Shown piece after piece: positions 45,146 to 53,588 of a DNA stretch of 64,000 nt. The stretch is from Paenibacillus radicibacter (GTDB taxonomy: Bacteria; Bacillota; Bacilli; Paenibacillales; NBRC-103111): NCBI RefSeq assembly GCF_024721995.1, contig NZ_JANQBC010000010.1:209694-273693 (forward strand), given 5' to 3'. A model generated the notes under the pieces. The model did not search any database. It saw only the letters and a program-made list of their open reading frames with translations, and was not told the DNA's origin. Position numbers and translations under genes: made by a program. Numbering within the stretch: position 1 is the stretch's first letter; the number at the start of each line of letters is the position of its first letter.

Positions 45146-46885
45146 ATGAATTTGCAAGGAATTGCAGCAGCACCTGGTTTTTCAATCGGGCCCGCATTTG
45201 TAATGCAGGATCAGAAGGTTGAAGTAGAGCGCAAGACATTATTGCCTCACCAAACTCCAGCCGAGGTTCAACGTTTTAATGGAAAAGTAAACGAAGCCAT
45301 TGAACAATTGAAAGTGATTCAAGAGCAGACTCGTGAGAAAATGGGCGATGAGCACGCAGAAATTTTTGAGACACACATTCTGGTGCTACATGACGAAGAA
45401 TTCGTTGGCCGCATTCGTGAAGTGATTGATCAAGATAAATTGAATGCAGAAGCTGCGCTTCATGACGTTACAGTTGAGCTCGTTGAATTCTTCGAGTCCA
45501 TGGATAACGAATATATGAAAGAACGTGCGGCTGACTTCCGCGACGTAAGCAAGCGTGTTATGGGTCTGCTTACAGGCGCGAAGCAAGCATCACTTAACGA
45601 TTTCGAAGAGCCAGTTGTTCTGATTGCAGATGACTTAACACCGTCTGACACAGCGCAACTAGACCGTGATCGTGTAGCTGGTTTTGCTACGAACATTGGG
45701 GGTCGTACATCGCACTCCGCGATTATGGCACGTTCGATGGAAATTCCAGCAGTTGTTGGTCTTAAGAATGTAACTTCCCAAGTAAATTCTGGGGATTATG
45801 TAATCCTTGATGGGCTAACAGGTGAAGTATTCGTAAACCCAACAGAAGAGCAAATCGCACTTTACAAAGAAAAGCAAGTGAAGTACGAAGAGCAAAAAGC
45901 TGAGTACAAGAAATATCTGAACTCCGCTACAAAAACGGCTGATGGTCACCAAGTTGAACTTGTTGCGAACATCGGTAACCCAGGTGATGCCCTTGGTGCA
46001 CACCGCAATGGTGCGGAAGGTATCGGTCTATTCCGTACGGAATTCCTATACATGGGTCGCCCAGACTTCCCATCGGAAGAAGAGCAATTTAAAGCTTACA
46101 AAGAAGTGGCTGAGACGTTCGGCGGCGATCACCCAATCGTGATTCGTACACTAGACATCGGCGGCGACAAAGAGTTGGATTACCTTGAGCTTCCAAAAGA
46201 AATGAACCCGTTCCTTGGATATCGTGCAATTCGTCTGTGCCTGGATGAAGTGGAGATGTTCAAGACACAACTTCGCGCGATTTTACGTGCAAGTGCATTT
46301 GGTAACGTGAAAATGATGTACCCAATGATCGCAACGGTTCAGGAATTGCGTGCTGCGAACAAGATCTTAGCTGAAGTTCAAGCTGAGTTCGATGAGAAAG
46401 GCATTGCATACAACAAGGACATGGAAGTTGGTATCATGATTGAGATTCCAGCGGCAGTAATTGTTTCTGATCAATTAGCGAAAGAAGTTGACTTCTTCAG
46501 TATCGGAACGAACGATCTTGTTCAATACACGATGGCAGCTGACCGTATGAACGAGAAAGTATCTCATTTGACACAACCAATGAACCCATCCGTACTTCGT
46601 TTAATTCGCATGGTTATCGACAATGCGCATAAAGAAGGCAAGTGGGTAGGTATGTGTGGTGAGATGGCTGGTAACTTAACAGCTATTCCAGTACTTCTTG
46701 GTCTTGGCTTAGACGAGTTCTCCATGAGCGCAGGCTCTGTACTTCCTGCTCGTGTTCTGATGAGCAAGATTACACATGAAGAAGCGAAGCGTATCGCTGC
46801 TACTGTGCTTGACATGGAAACTGCAGATGAGATTCAAGAATATGTACGTCAAACACTTCCTGTCATTGTTGAAATGAACGGATAA
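45146..46885 (+). CDS. ptsI: PTS Enzyme I (phosphoenolpyruvate-protein phosphotransferase)
   Basis: This 579-aa enzyme takes phosphate from PEP and hands it to HPr. It has the phospho-His domain (GGRTSHSAIMARSMEIPAVV, His at about 191) and the PEP-binding barrel (GIGLFRTEFLYM, VIRTLDIGGDKEL, FFSIGTNDLVQYT, catalytic Cys in GMCGEMAG). The length is normal. A terminator follows directly. Confidence 0.96.
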   Translation: MNLQGIAAAPGFSIGPAFVMQDQKVEVERKTLLPHQTPAEVQRFNGKVNEAIEQLKVIQEQTREKMGDEHAEIFETHILVLHDEEFVGRIREVIDQDKLNAEAALHDVTVELVEFFESMDNEYMKERAADFRDVSKRVMGLLTGAKQASLNDFEEPVVLIADDLTPSDTAQLDRDRVAGFATNIGGRTSHSAIMARSMEIPAVVGLKNVTSQVNSGDYVILDGLTGEVFVNPTEEQIALYKEKQVKYEEQKAEYKKYLNSATKTADGHQVELVANIGNPGDALGAHRNGAEGIGLFRTEFLYMGRPDFPSEEEQFKAYKEVAETFGGDHPIVIRTLDIGGDKELDYLELPKEMNPFLGYRAIRLCLDEVEMFKTQLRAILRASAFGNVKMMYPMIATVQELRAANKILAEVQAEFDEKGIAYNKDMEVGIMIEIPAAVIVSDQLAKEVDFFSIGTNDLVQYTMAADRMNEKVSHLTQPMNPSVLRLIRMVIDNAHKEGKWVGMCGEMAGNLTAIPVLLGLGLDEFSMSAGSVLPARVLMSKITHEEAKRIAATVLDMETADEIQEYVRQTLPVIVEMNG

Positions 46886-46897
46886 TAATTGTTTTTA

Positions 46898-46940
46898 ACG
46901 AGAACGTCCAATCTTTTCTAGAGGGGACGTTCTTTTTGTT
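46898..46940 (+). terminator. Terminator after ptsI
   Basis: AGAACGTCC pairs with GGACGTTCT around a 14-base loop and is followed by five T. Confidence 0.8.
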
Positions 46941-47000
46941 AGTTAAGGACGAGTATGATAGAATAAGCATTGTGAAAAAAGCTAGGAAAGTAGGAAAACC

Positions 47001-47600
47001 ATGATCAGTGAAATTATCTCGTCCATACTTTTGTTTTTAGAAGGTCTCGGATACTGGGGTGTCATGATTGGACTTATGATCGAAGTAATCCCAAGTGAAA
47101 TCATTCTTTCTTTTGCAGGTTACTTGGTCTACAATGGCAGCATCTCATTTGTTGGAGCCGTTATTTTTGGAACAATTGGCGGGGTTTTTGCGCAGCTCTT
47201 CATTTATTGGGCAAGCCGGTACGGTGGTAGACCGTTGCTTGAGAAGTATGGTAAATACGTATTTATTAATAGTCATCATATTGATATGTCGGAGAAATGG
47301 TTTAACAAATATGGGACAGGCATGATCTTTACCGCTCGGTTTATCCCCATTGTGCGTCATGCAATTTCAATTCCAGCCGGACTTGCGAAGATGTCGCATG
47401 CAAGATTCATCACGTTAACAACATTAGCAGTTATTCCATGGACAATTCTATTCGTTTACTTAGGTAAGACGTTAGGAAGCAATTGGGAGAGCATTAATAC
47501 CATTGCGGGTCCATACGTAAAACCAATTCTTGTTGGTGCAATCGGATTAACAGCCTTGTACTTCTTAATTAAAATCCTGATGCGCAAAAAAAAAGCATAA
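47001..47600 (+). CDS. DedA family membrane protein (VTT/SNARE-associated)
   Basis: This 199-aa protein has four or five membrane segments. DedA motifs include the acidic IEVIPSEIILSFAGY in the first re-entrant loop and FTARFIPIVRHAISIPAGLAKM in the second. DedA proteins act as flippases or support for undecaprenyl phosphate or phospholipids and proton-motive force. It reads in the same direction as the next two genes, with small gaps. Confidence 0.9.
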   Translation: MISEIISSILLFLEGLGYWGVMIGLMIEVIPSEIILSFAGYLVYNGSISFVGAVIFGTIGGVFAQLFIYWASRYGGRPLLEKYGKYVFINSHHIDMSEKWFNKYGTGMIFTARFIPIVRHAISIPAGLAKMSHARFITLTTLAVIPWTILFVYLGKTLGSNWESINTIAGPYVKPILVGAIGLTALYFLIKILMRKKKA

Positions 47601-47643
47601 CACTTATTAATGAATATCTAATTCGTTATAGGAGGCAGGATCA

Positions 47644-48201
47644 ATGAGTAACCTTGTTGCAGCCAAGCTTGGCAAAGGAATTTCTCCTCAGCAGTTCCAA
47701 GAAGGAATGACGAAGAATCAGGAGCAGTTTATCGCGTGGTATGAGCAGTTTGCATGGCAATCCGAAGCGGATGAACAGTTTTTCGAATCGCTGAGTGATC
47801 GAGATGATGTACGTTGCTTAATTATTGCTGCAGATTGGTGCGGGGATGTTGTGCGCAATATTCCAGTTGTTTTCCGTGCTTTAGCGAAGAGCGGCATTCC
47901 TGTGGAAGTGTTCATCAAAGAAGAGCATGAAGACTTGATGAAAGAATTCGAAGGTAAAGGGATTCCAGTCGTTATTTTCGCAGATACTGGCGGATTTGTT
48001 CTCGGTAAATGGGGACCTCGTCCTGCATATGTTCAGGCGATTATGACAGCATTCAAGGCAACGGATCCTGACCGCGAGGCACCGGATTTTCAAGAGAAAA
48101 TGCTTGCTGTACGTCAGGAAATGATCCGTGCTTATGGTGAGGATACCTCTTATCAGCATGTTGTGGTTTCAGAACTTAAGGAATTGCTATCATCTTTTTA
48201 A
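47644..48201 (+). CDS. Thioredoxin-family protein with a single active-site cysteine
   Basis: This 185-aa protein has a thioredoxin fold segment with CLIIAADWCGDVVRNIPVV where thioredoxins have WCGPC. Only one cysteine remains, so a classical dithiol cycle is not possible; a thiol-binding or monothiol role is inferred. The cis-Pro loop is seen in GKGIPVVIFAD. TAGGAGG precedes the ATG. It is followed by the metallo-hydrolase 24 bases on. Confidence 0.85.
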   Translation: MSNLVAAKLGKGISPQQFQEGMTKNQEQFIAWYEQFAWQSEADEQFFESLSDRDDVRCLIIAADWCGDVVRNIPVVFRALAKSGIPVEVFIKEEHEDLMKEFEGKGIPVVIFADTGGFVLGKWGPRPAYVQAIMTAFKATDPDREAPDFQEKMLAVRQEMIRAYGEDTSYQHVVVSELKELLSSF

Positions 48202-48225
48202 CAGATTACAAGGAGACATATAGAT

Positions 48226-48849
48226 ATGATCAGAATCGAATCATTTGCTCTAGGTCCACTCGGGACTAACGCATACTTGTTATCAACAGAAGACGGAAGC
48301 CGTGGAGTTATTATTGATCCAGGTATGAATCCGAAGCCGCTTGTGAAGCGAATCAAAGATATGAAGATCGAGGCGATTCTACTTACACATGCGCACTTTG
48401 ATCATATTGGCGGTGTTGAGGAAATTCGTAAAGCTAAAGGTTGTCCCGTATACTTGCATGCCTTAGAAGCAGATTGGCTGACAAATCCACGTAAGAACGG
48501 TTCGACGAGATGGTCTGAAGTGACAGGTCCCATCAGCACAGATGATGCTGAATTTGATTTGGATGAAGGGCAAGTGCTTGATGTGCTAGGCATTCAACTT
48601 CAAGTGATGCATACACCGGGACATTCACCGGGAAGTGTGTCTTTCTTATGGAATAACCACTTGTTCAGCGGTGACGTTCTGTTTAAGCTATCTGTGGGTC
48701 GAACTGACTTGCCTGGCGGCGATGGGAATGACTTATTAGACTCCATCCACGGCAAATTGTTCGAACTTGCGGATGATGTCATTGTGTACCCCGGACATGG
48801 CGGTAAGACGACAATTGGTTTTGAAAAAGCGAATAACCCGCACGTGTAA
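48226..48849 (+). CDS. MBL-fold metallo-hydrolase (glyoxalase II-like)
   Basis: This 207-aa protein has the zinc motif LTHAHFDHIGG, the third histidine in MHTPGHSPGS, the bridging Asp in LFSGDVLFKLSVGRTDLPGG, and the last His in VIYPGHGG-like VYPGHGGKTT. This is the YqgX/GloB-like subgroup, which may hydrolyse S-acylglutathione or bacillithiol-type thioesters; the substrate is not certain. AAGGAG precedes the ATG. Confidence 0.9.
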   Translation: MIRIESFALGPLGTNAYLLSTEDGSRGVIIDPGMNPKPLVKRIKDMKIEAILLTHAHFDHIGGVEEIRKAKGCPVYLHALEADWLTNPRKNGSTRWSEVTGPISTDDAEFDLDEGQVLDVLGIQLQVMHTPGHSPGSVSFLWNNHLFSGDVLFKLSVGRTDLPGGDGNDLLDSIHGKLFELADDVIVYPGHGGKTTIGFEKANNPHV

Positions 48850-48858
48850 GCGGCGGTT

Positions 48859-48898
48859 GAGAAGAAGTCAGGGCAGATGCTCTGGCTTCTTTTTTTGT
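48859..48898 (+). terminator. Terminator after the metallo-hydrolase gene
   Basis: GAAGAAGTCAGGG pairs imperfectly with CTCTGGCTTC and is followed by seven T. Confidence 0.8.
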
Positions 48899-49030
48899 CT
48901 CATGATCGGTATTTGTCTAATTTCTGCGGAGTAGGTGTATACCGTGTTCGGGAGAGGTGATTCCCCATAGACTGTTGATGGAAGTACAGATTAACCCTTT
49001 ACGAATGACTAAATTGAGGAGGTGTTCGAC

Positions 49031-49387
49031 ATGGAAAAATACAACCCGATACAAATGCCAGCTCCAGTAACACCAATGCCTGTAGCTCCTATGCCAGTTA
49101 TGCATAAACCGGTACAAATGGAAAAACAATATTTGTATGTTGCTCCAACTCCAATTATGGAGAAACCAATGTGGGATGGCTGTAATAAGCCAGTTTATGT
49201 TAGCCCAGCAATTCAACAACCTCTAGTCCACCATTGTCAACCGAAGCCGATGTGTAAACCTGTTCATGTTCATCATGCTGGATGTGGAACTGAAACGAAA
49301 GGTCGCTGGGGTAAGGGAGAAATTCTTGTATTGTTCATTCTACTCGTTATTATTTCCTGTGGATTGTGTAGACCGTTTAAGTGCTAG
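49031..49387 (+). CDS. Small Pro/Met/Cys-rich protein with C-terminal membrane helix, possibly spore-associated
   Basis: This 118-aa protein begins with a Pro-Met-Val repetitive part (MPAPVTPMPVAPMPVMHKP). It continues with Cys/His-rich HHCQPKPMCKPVHVHHAGC and ends with a membrane helix, WGKGEILVLFILLVIISCGL. That tail resembles the YjcZ-type short proteins of sporulating bacilli. GAGGAGGTG lies six bases before the ATG at 49031. The His/Cys-rich part could bind metal. Both points are inference. Confidence 0.6.
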   Translation: MEKYNPIQMPAPVTPMPVAPMPVMHKPVQMEKQYLYVAPTPIMEKPMWDGCNKPVYVSPAIQQPLVHHCQPKPMCKPVHVHHAGCGTETKGRWGKGEILVLFILLVIISCGLCRPFKC

Positions 49388-49404
49388 TATAGTGTAACAG
49401 ACAA

Positions 49405-49440
49405 GGGCATCCAGACGAGAGTTTGGATGTCTTTTGTGTT
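49405..49440 (+). terminator. Probable terminator after the 118-aa gene
   Basis: GACAAGGGCATCCAGA can pair with the TTTGGATGTCTTTTGT that follows a four-base loop. The pairing has mismatches and the T-run is short. Confidence 0.5.
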
Positions 49441-49499
49441 GTGATGAAATAATTGGATAATAAATGGTAACCTATTGTATGATAAAAAGGAGCGTGTTA

Positions 49500-49532
49500 A
49501 TGAGAAAAGGATGTGGATCTGAAAGTGACTGA
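49500..49532 (+). CDS. Possible short upstream ORF (MRKGCGSESD) overlapping the peptidase start
   Basis: ATG at 49500 has a better ribosome site (AAAGGAGCG) than the peptidase GTG. It runs ten codons in another frame to TGA at 49530. It may couple translation or mark a frameshift between this start and the peptidase frame. Confidence 0.3.
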   Translation: MRKGCGSESD

Positions 49533-50811
49533 GTCTATTTATAAAAAGCGGGAGCAGCGGCTCCAAGCAGGAATGAATAATCATGGAATCGACGTATTCG
49601 TCGTTACACAAAATATTGATTTATATTACATGACAGGATCGATGCAGAATGGATACTTGTTTGTTCCAGCAGTTGGAGAATCGGTATTCATGGTACGACG
49701 GAGTATCTCGCGTGCGGAAGAGGAATCTGCGTTTGAAGTCGAAGTGCTCGGCTCCTTGCGCACGTTGCAAGAGCGCCTCGCTGCGCGCTACCCGCAGGTG
49801 AGCGCGAAGAGCAGCGCCGGCGTAGAGATTTACAGCGCCGCCGGCCTAGCGGCTAGCGGCGGCGAAGAAGCTCCCGCCAGCGCGGATACGGCCAGCGCTG
49901 GTGCAGCCCTTGTGCTTGCCACGGAGCTGGATGTGCTTCCCGTCGCGACGTTCCGTCGCTTGGAAGCAGCCATCCTTGGCGCGCAGTGGGTGGACGGCTC
50001 CCGACTCTTGCGGGAGCTGCGCATGATCAAATCGCCGGATGAAATCGCGGCGATTCGCACTTCCGCAAGCGCTGTGGACGCGGCGCTTGAAGCAGCCCTG
50101 CGGCATGTCCGCCCGGGCATGCCGGAGTTCGAGCTGATGGCGTTCATCGAACATCAGCTTCGTCTTCGCCAGCATGCGGGAATCATGCGCATGCGGGCTT
50201 ACAATGCCGAGTTAGTCACCGGCATGGTAGCGGCGGGGTCGGCTGCTGCGGAGCCGACCTACTTCGACGGCCCCGGTGGCGGCCGTGGTTTAAGCACTGC
50301 ATCGCCGCAGAGCTCCTCGCAGCGCCCGATCGGCATCGGCGAACCACTTCTGCTCGATCTTGGCTGCTGCATCGATGGTTATGTGATCGACCAGACACGA
50401 ACAGCGGTCTTTGGCGAACTACCCGAAGATTTACAGCATGCGTATGATGTATCCGTAGAAATTCAGAAACTTGCAGAATCAAGCCTTAAACCAGGTACAA
50501 TTTGTGAGCAGCTATATGTGGATGCACTCCAATATGCAGCTGACGCTGGACTTGCCGATCATTTTATGGGATATGGGGACAATCAAGTGAAGTTCCTAGG
50601 TCACGGTATTGGACTGGAGATGGATGAGCTGCCTGTGCTTGCCAAAGGGTTCCCGATTCCACTTCAACCTGGAATGGTCATTGCGATTGAACCGAAATTT
50701 ACATTCCCGGGTCGCGGTGTAGTCGGGGTTGAAGATTCGTATTTAATTACCGAGGAAGGTTATGAGAAACTATCAATTTCACGTAGCGGAGTCATTCAAT
50801 TACCAATTTAG
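49513..50811 (+). CDS. M24 family metallopeptidase (Xaa-Pro dipeptidase type) with GC-rich central segment
   Basis: This 432-aa peptidase has all five metal ligands: LLLDLGCCIDGYVIDQTRT (two Asp), FLGHGIGLEMDELP (His), MVIAIEPKF (Glu) and GVEDSYLI (Glu). The N-terminal creatinase-type domain begins KREQRLQAGMNNHGIDV. Residues about 75-280 (49735-50340) are coded by DNA near 70% GC, with Ala/Ser-rich insertions such as APASADTASAGAA, while both ends are near 40-45%. The start is uncertain. GTG at 49513 is close to AAAAGGA; GTG at 49525 is the alternative. A ten-codon frame from ATG 49500 overlaps it. The family removes N-terminal residues before proline. Confidence 0.85.
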   Translation: MDLKVTESIYKKREQRLQAGMNNHGIDVFVVTQNIDLYYMTGSMQNGYLFVPAVGESVFMVRRSISRAEEESAFEVEVLGSLRTLQERLAARYPQVSAKSSAGVEIYSAAGLAASGGEEAPASADTASAGAALVLATELDVLPVATFRRLEAAILGAQWVDGSRLLRELRMIKSPDEIAAIRTSASAVDAALEAALRHVRPGMPEFELMAFIEHQLRLRQHAGIMRMRAYNAELVTGMVAAGSAAAEPTYFDGPGGGRGLSTASPQSSSQRPIGIGEPLLLDLGCCIDGYVIDQTRTAVFGELPEDLQHAYDVSVEIQKLAESSLKPGTICEQLYVDALQYAADAGLADHFMGYGDNQVKFLGHGIGLEMDELPVLAKGFPIPLQPGMVIAIEPKFTFPGRGVVGVEDSYLITEEGYEKLSISRSGVIQLPI

Positions 50812-50851
50812 AATAATTCTAGCAAATGAATAGACACGTCTTCTAATTTTT

Positions 50852-50883
50852 AGTACCATAGATAGAAATCATATTTTGGTACT
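50852..50883 (+). promoter_or_regulatory. Inverted repeat upstream of the 130-aa acidic protein
   Basis: AGTACCA and TGGTACT form a seven-base inverted repeat 18 bases apart, just before the ribosome site of the next gene. It may be an operator or a small RNA hairpin. Confidence 0.35.
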
Positions 50884-50905
50884 CAAGCATGGGGAGGGAA
50901 CAATC

Positions 50906-51298
50906 ATGCTGCAATTAGGAGAGAAAGTATATATTGTAGAAGATAGTATTGAGCAGAACTTGCCGATTGGGGAGTATGCTTTTGTCATTGCCTATGACCG
51001 GAACCCGGACAATATTTTTGACTATATGATCCGTGTACCGAAAATAAATAAGCATTTCTTTGTACCTGCAAATGATATTGAGCCCGAAGAAGTTCTCATG
51101 CAAGAAGCAGTCGAACTTGTCGAACGGGAAGCACTCATTGATTTTGCACTGGCAACGAAAAATGAAGAATTGTTTTTCCGTTTGATGAACGGGGAACCTG
51201 ATGATGAAGAAGTAGAAGAGGTTGAGGCTGAAGAACAAGCGCAGCCGCAGACTGCTGAAGACTTCATCAGACAAATTAATTTAAGAGCATGGATCTAA
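50906..51298 (+). CDS. Acidic protein (130 aa), unknown function
   Basis: I do not recognise the family. The first half is beta-rich (GEKVYIVEDSIEQNLPIGEY, then FDYMIRVPKINKHFFVPAND) and reads like a small barrel. The second half is helical with a strongly acidic stretch (EPDDEEVEEVEAEEQAQ). There is no membrane helix. The ATG at 50906 follows GGGGAGGG. A terminator shared with the convergent subtilase gene follows. Confidence 0.7.
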   Translation: MLQLGEKVYIVEDSIEQNLPIGEYAFVIAYDRNPDNIFDYMIRVPKINKHFFVPANDIEPEEVLMQEAVELVEREALIDFALATKNEELFFRLMNGEPDDEEVEEVEAEEQAQPQTAEDFIRQINLRAWI

Positions 51299-51306
51299 TA
51301 GTCACA

Positions 51307-51350
51307 TGTGAAGAGGACTCGTAGCAATTTTGCACGAGTCCTCTTTTTTA
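51307..51350. terminator. Terminator between convergent genes
   Basis: AGAGGACTCGT pairs with ACGAGTCCTCT and is followed by six T on the plus strand. Confidence 0.9.
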
Positions 51351-52556
51351 TGATATGAATCGAACGTTCACGATGCCCTTACCTTGTTTGTTAGGACTTA
51401 GTCCAAGGGAATAAGCATTCTGCATCAATTTCGATTTGAGTGATTTGGGAGTAAGAGCAGGTTGTAGTTGCAACAATAGCGCACTTGCGCCAGCGACTTG
51501 AGGGGTAGCCATACTCGTACCGCTTAATCGGAAGTAGCCCTGCCCAACACGATTTTCTGGGAACTGCTTATCGAGTGTAGAGCCCGGTGCACGTAGGGAT
51601 ACCACGTTAACACCTGGAGCGAGTAAATCTGGTTTGAGATATCCGCCTTTTGCAACGCCGCGAGATGAGAAGGTAGCAAGTGTATCGTCTGATAAGCGAA
51701 TCGTCTGATGACTATCTGATGCCCCAACAGTTATGGCAGATGGAGCAATACCGGGAGATTCAATCGTACCACTCCCTGGTCCAGAATTACCTGCTGCAGC
51801 TACGACAACTATTCCTGCTTTCGCTACATTCTCCGCAGCAAGAGCAACGGGGTCATTTAGATACGAAGTTGTCGCTGTACCGCCTAGTGAGAGATTAATA
51901 ATTCGAATGTTGTATTTGGCACGATTATCATAGCACCACTGAATACCTTGAATAATGGTAGAGTCAGAGCCGAAACCGTATTGATCGAGCACCTTGACGC
52001 CTATAAGCTTGGCTTGCGGAGCAGTGCCTACATACTTGCGCTTTGAGGAATTGCCGTTGCCTCCTGCATCTCCAGCAACATGCGTGCCATGACCATAGTC
52101 ATCATAAGGCGTCGTTCTTCCATTGATAAAGTCTTTAAAGGCTACGATCCGATTCAATGGTCGAATGAGATCCGGATGGGGATATATACCCGTATCCACT
52201 ATCGCGATTCCAACATTTTTACCTGTGATTCCTTTCGTATGTGTTCGTGTTGCTCCAATTGAGGGTGTTGCAATATTTAAATTTACTTTTTTCACTCGAT
52301 CCTGATAGATGCGTTTCACCTGATGATGTTTACTTAGCCAATGTAATGAAGTAACAGGCACTTTTGCGGCAACGGCATGAATAATAGGGAGTTTACATCC
52401 TAGCTTAATTGGATATCCTTGCTGTCGCATTTCTTTTTGAAGTGATTTCCAAGCAAGAGAGAACGGTCGTTTATGCAGTCTAATAATGACACTTACTCGA
52501 TCTGGAACCTTTTTTTGTTTCATCATGACCCGAAGAGTAGGTTCTAGTTTATTCAT
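51348..52556 (-). CDS. Subtilisin-like serine protease (S8 family)
   Basis: This 402-aa protease has its catalytic triad in IAIVDTGIYPHPDL (Asp121), YGHGTHVAGDAGGNG (His at about 158) and SGTSMATPQVAG (Ser at about 346). The oxyanion Asn is in VVAAAGNSGPG. A propeptide-like N-terminal domain (VSVIIRLHKRPFS) precedes it. No signal peptide is visible, so it may be intracellular or exported by another route, as in AprX-like enzymes. ATG 52556 lies six bases after AGGAGG; ATG 52559 is three. Confidence 0.92.
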   Translation of the reverse strand: MNKLEPTLRVMMKQKKVPDRVSVIIRLHKRPFSLAWKSLQKEMRQQGYPIKLGCKLPIIHAVAAKVPVTSLHWLSKHHQVKRIYQDRVKKVNLNIATPSIGATRTHTKGITGKNVGIAIVDTGIYPHPDLIRPLNRIVAFKDFINGRTTPYDDYGHGTHVAGDAGGNGNSSKRKYVGTAPQAKLIGVKVLDQYGFGSDSTIIQGIQWCYDNRAKYNIRIINLSLGGTATTSYLNDPVALAAENVAKAGIVVVAAAGNSGPGSGTIESPGIAPSAITVGASDSHQTIRLSDDTLATFSSRGVAKGGYLKPDLLAPGVNVVSLRAPGSTLDKQFPENRVGQGYFRLSGTSMATPQVAGASALLLQLQPALTPKSLKSKLMQNAYSLGLSPNKQGKGIVNVRFIS

Positions 52557-52724
52557 CATCAGCCTCCTGTTTGCATTTGCAACGCTAAATTCCTTCCATA
52601 GTATGCGGATAGGAGCGGAGTTGTTGAGGAGAAGCTAGATAATTAGGCGAATCAATTAATCTATCATCCGAACTTTATCACATTGCTAGTCATACATTAA
52701 CTTGTGATGAAGGGAGTGAAGCTT

Positions 52725-53066
52725 ATGGCTAATAAACCTGTGCAGAATTTGAAGTTTGCCGGTCGAAGAATTAAAGTGAGTCGCACGCATAAGACATCGA
52801 GTAAATTATTAAGCAGGTTCACAATTGTATGGTGTGATCGTAATGGCGTTACTTTTGATACATCAGCAGGATTTTTTGCGCAATTAACATTTAATGGAAG
52901 AGTCGTGGCGGAGGCATCTTTTGATAATTTCGGTGTGTGTATATTTCCAACAATCACCACATTAACACGAGTGCGTTATCGTTTGCGTATATTTAACTTT
53001 AGCGGATTGCTGTTCCGCACAAGAACAACACCTGCTGGTGTTGAAGCATTCGTTGTTATTGGTTAA
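52725..53066 (+). CDS. Small beta-rich protein (113 aa), unknown function
   Basis: I recognise no family. It is basic at the N-terminus (KFAGRRIKVSRTHKTSSK), then alternates hydrophobic strands (FTIVWCDRNGVTFDTSAG; RYRLRIFNFSGLLFRTRT). There is no signal peptide. The ATG at 52725 follows AAGGGAGTG. A weak terminator follows. Confidence 0.6.
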   Translation: MANKPVQNLKFAGRRIKVSRTHKTSSKLLSRFTIVWCDRNGVTFDTSAGFFAQLTFNGRVVAEASFDNFGVCIFPTITTLTRVRYRLRIFNFSGLLFRTRTTPAGVEAFVVIG

Positions 53067-53078
53067 TTCGTAACAGAT

Positions 53079-53121
53079 CAGAGGACTCTCTCTTTGCGCA
53101 AGCTGGAGGGAGTTCTTTGTT
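53079..53121 (+). terminator. Probable terminator after the 113-aa gene
   Basis: AGGACTCTCTC pairs with GAGGGAGTTCT (two G-T pairs) and is followed by TTGTTT. Confidence 0.55.
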
Positions 53122-53141
53122 TACTCCGTCATGCGCATACA

Positions 53142-53170
53142 TTGAGTTAGCGTAATTTCTAGGCTATAAT
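53142..53170 (+). promoter_or_regulatory. Promoter of gatCAB
   Basis: TTGAGT at 53142 and TATAAT at 53165-53170 are separated by 17 bases, about 100 bases before gatC. Confidence 0.75.
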
Positions 53171-53269
53171 AGTACAATCTTTCAACACATTTTTTAAAAA
53201 ATTGTTGGACAAGAAGAAACGGCTTGCTGCCTTAATAAAGGATAGTATCCGTTTAAAGGAGTGTCTGTG

Positions 53270-53557
53270 ATGAGTATTACGTTAAAAGATGTTGAACATG
53301 TGGCCAAGCTGGCACGCTTGGACTTAACGGACGAAGAGAAGGATCAATTTACGGATCAGTTAAACGCAATCTTGAAGTATGCGGAGCAATTGGGGGAACT
53401 AGACACAACGGGTGTTCAGCCGACTTCCCATGCGATGATTTTGAACAATGTGATGCGTGAAGACGAAGTTAAGCCATCTCTGCCAATTGAGAAAGTCATG
53501 CTTAATGCACCAGAGGAAGAAGAAGGTCAATTTAAAGTACCAGCTGTTCTAGAATAG
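53270..53557 (+). CDS. gatC: Asp-tRNA(Asn)/Glu-tRNA(Gln) amidotransferase subunit C
   Basis: This 95-aa protein has the family hallmarks VEHVAKLARLDLTDEE and QLGELDTTGVQPTSHA. It stabilises the GatAB complex that converts misacylated Glu-tRNA(Gln) (and Asp-tRNA(Asn)) to the correct form. ATG 53270 is chosen because AAAGGAG lies eight bases before it. Confidence 0.95.
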   Translation: MSITLKDVEHVAKLARLDLTDEEKDQFTDQLNAILKYAEQLGELDTTGVQPTSHAMILNNVMREDEVKPSLPIEKVMLNAPEEEEGQFKVPAVLE

Positions 53558-53588
53558 AACTACATAGCTTGGAAGGAGGAGCGAAATC

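Noticed and set aside
49830..50482. Several antisense frames opposite the GC-rich peptidase centre
   Set aside because: High GC lowers stop frequency, so these are chance frames; the plus-strand gene has all catalytic residues.
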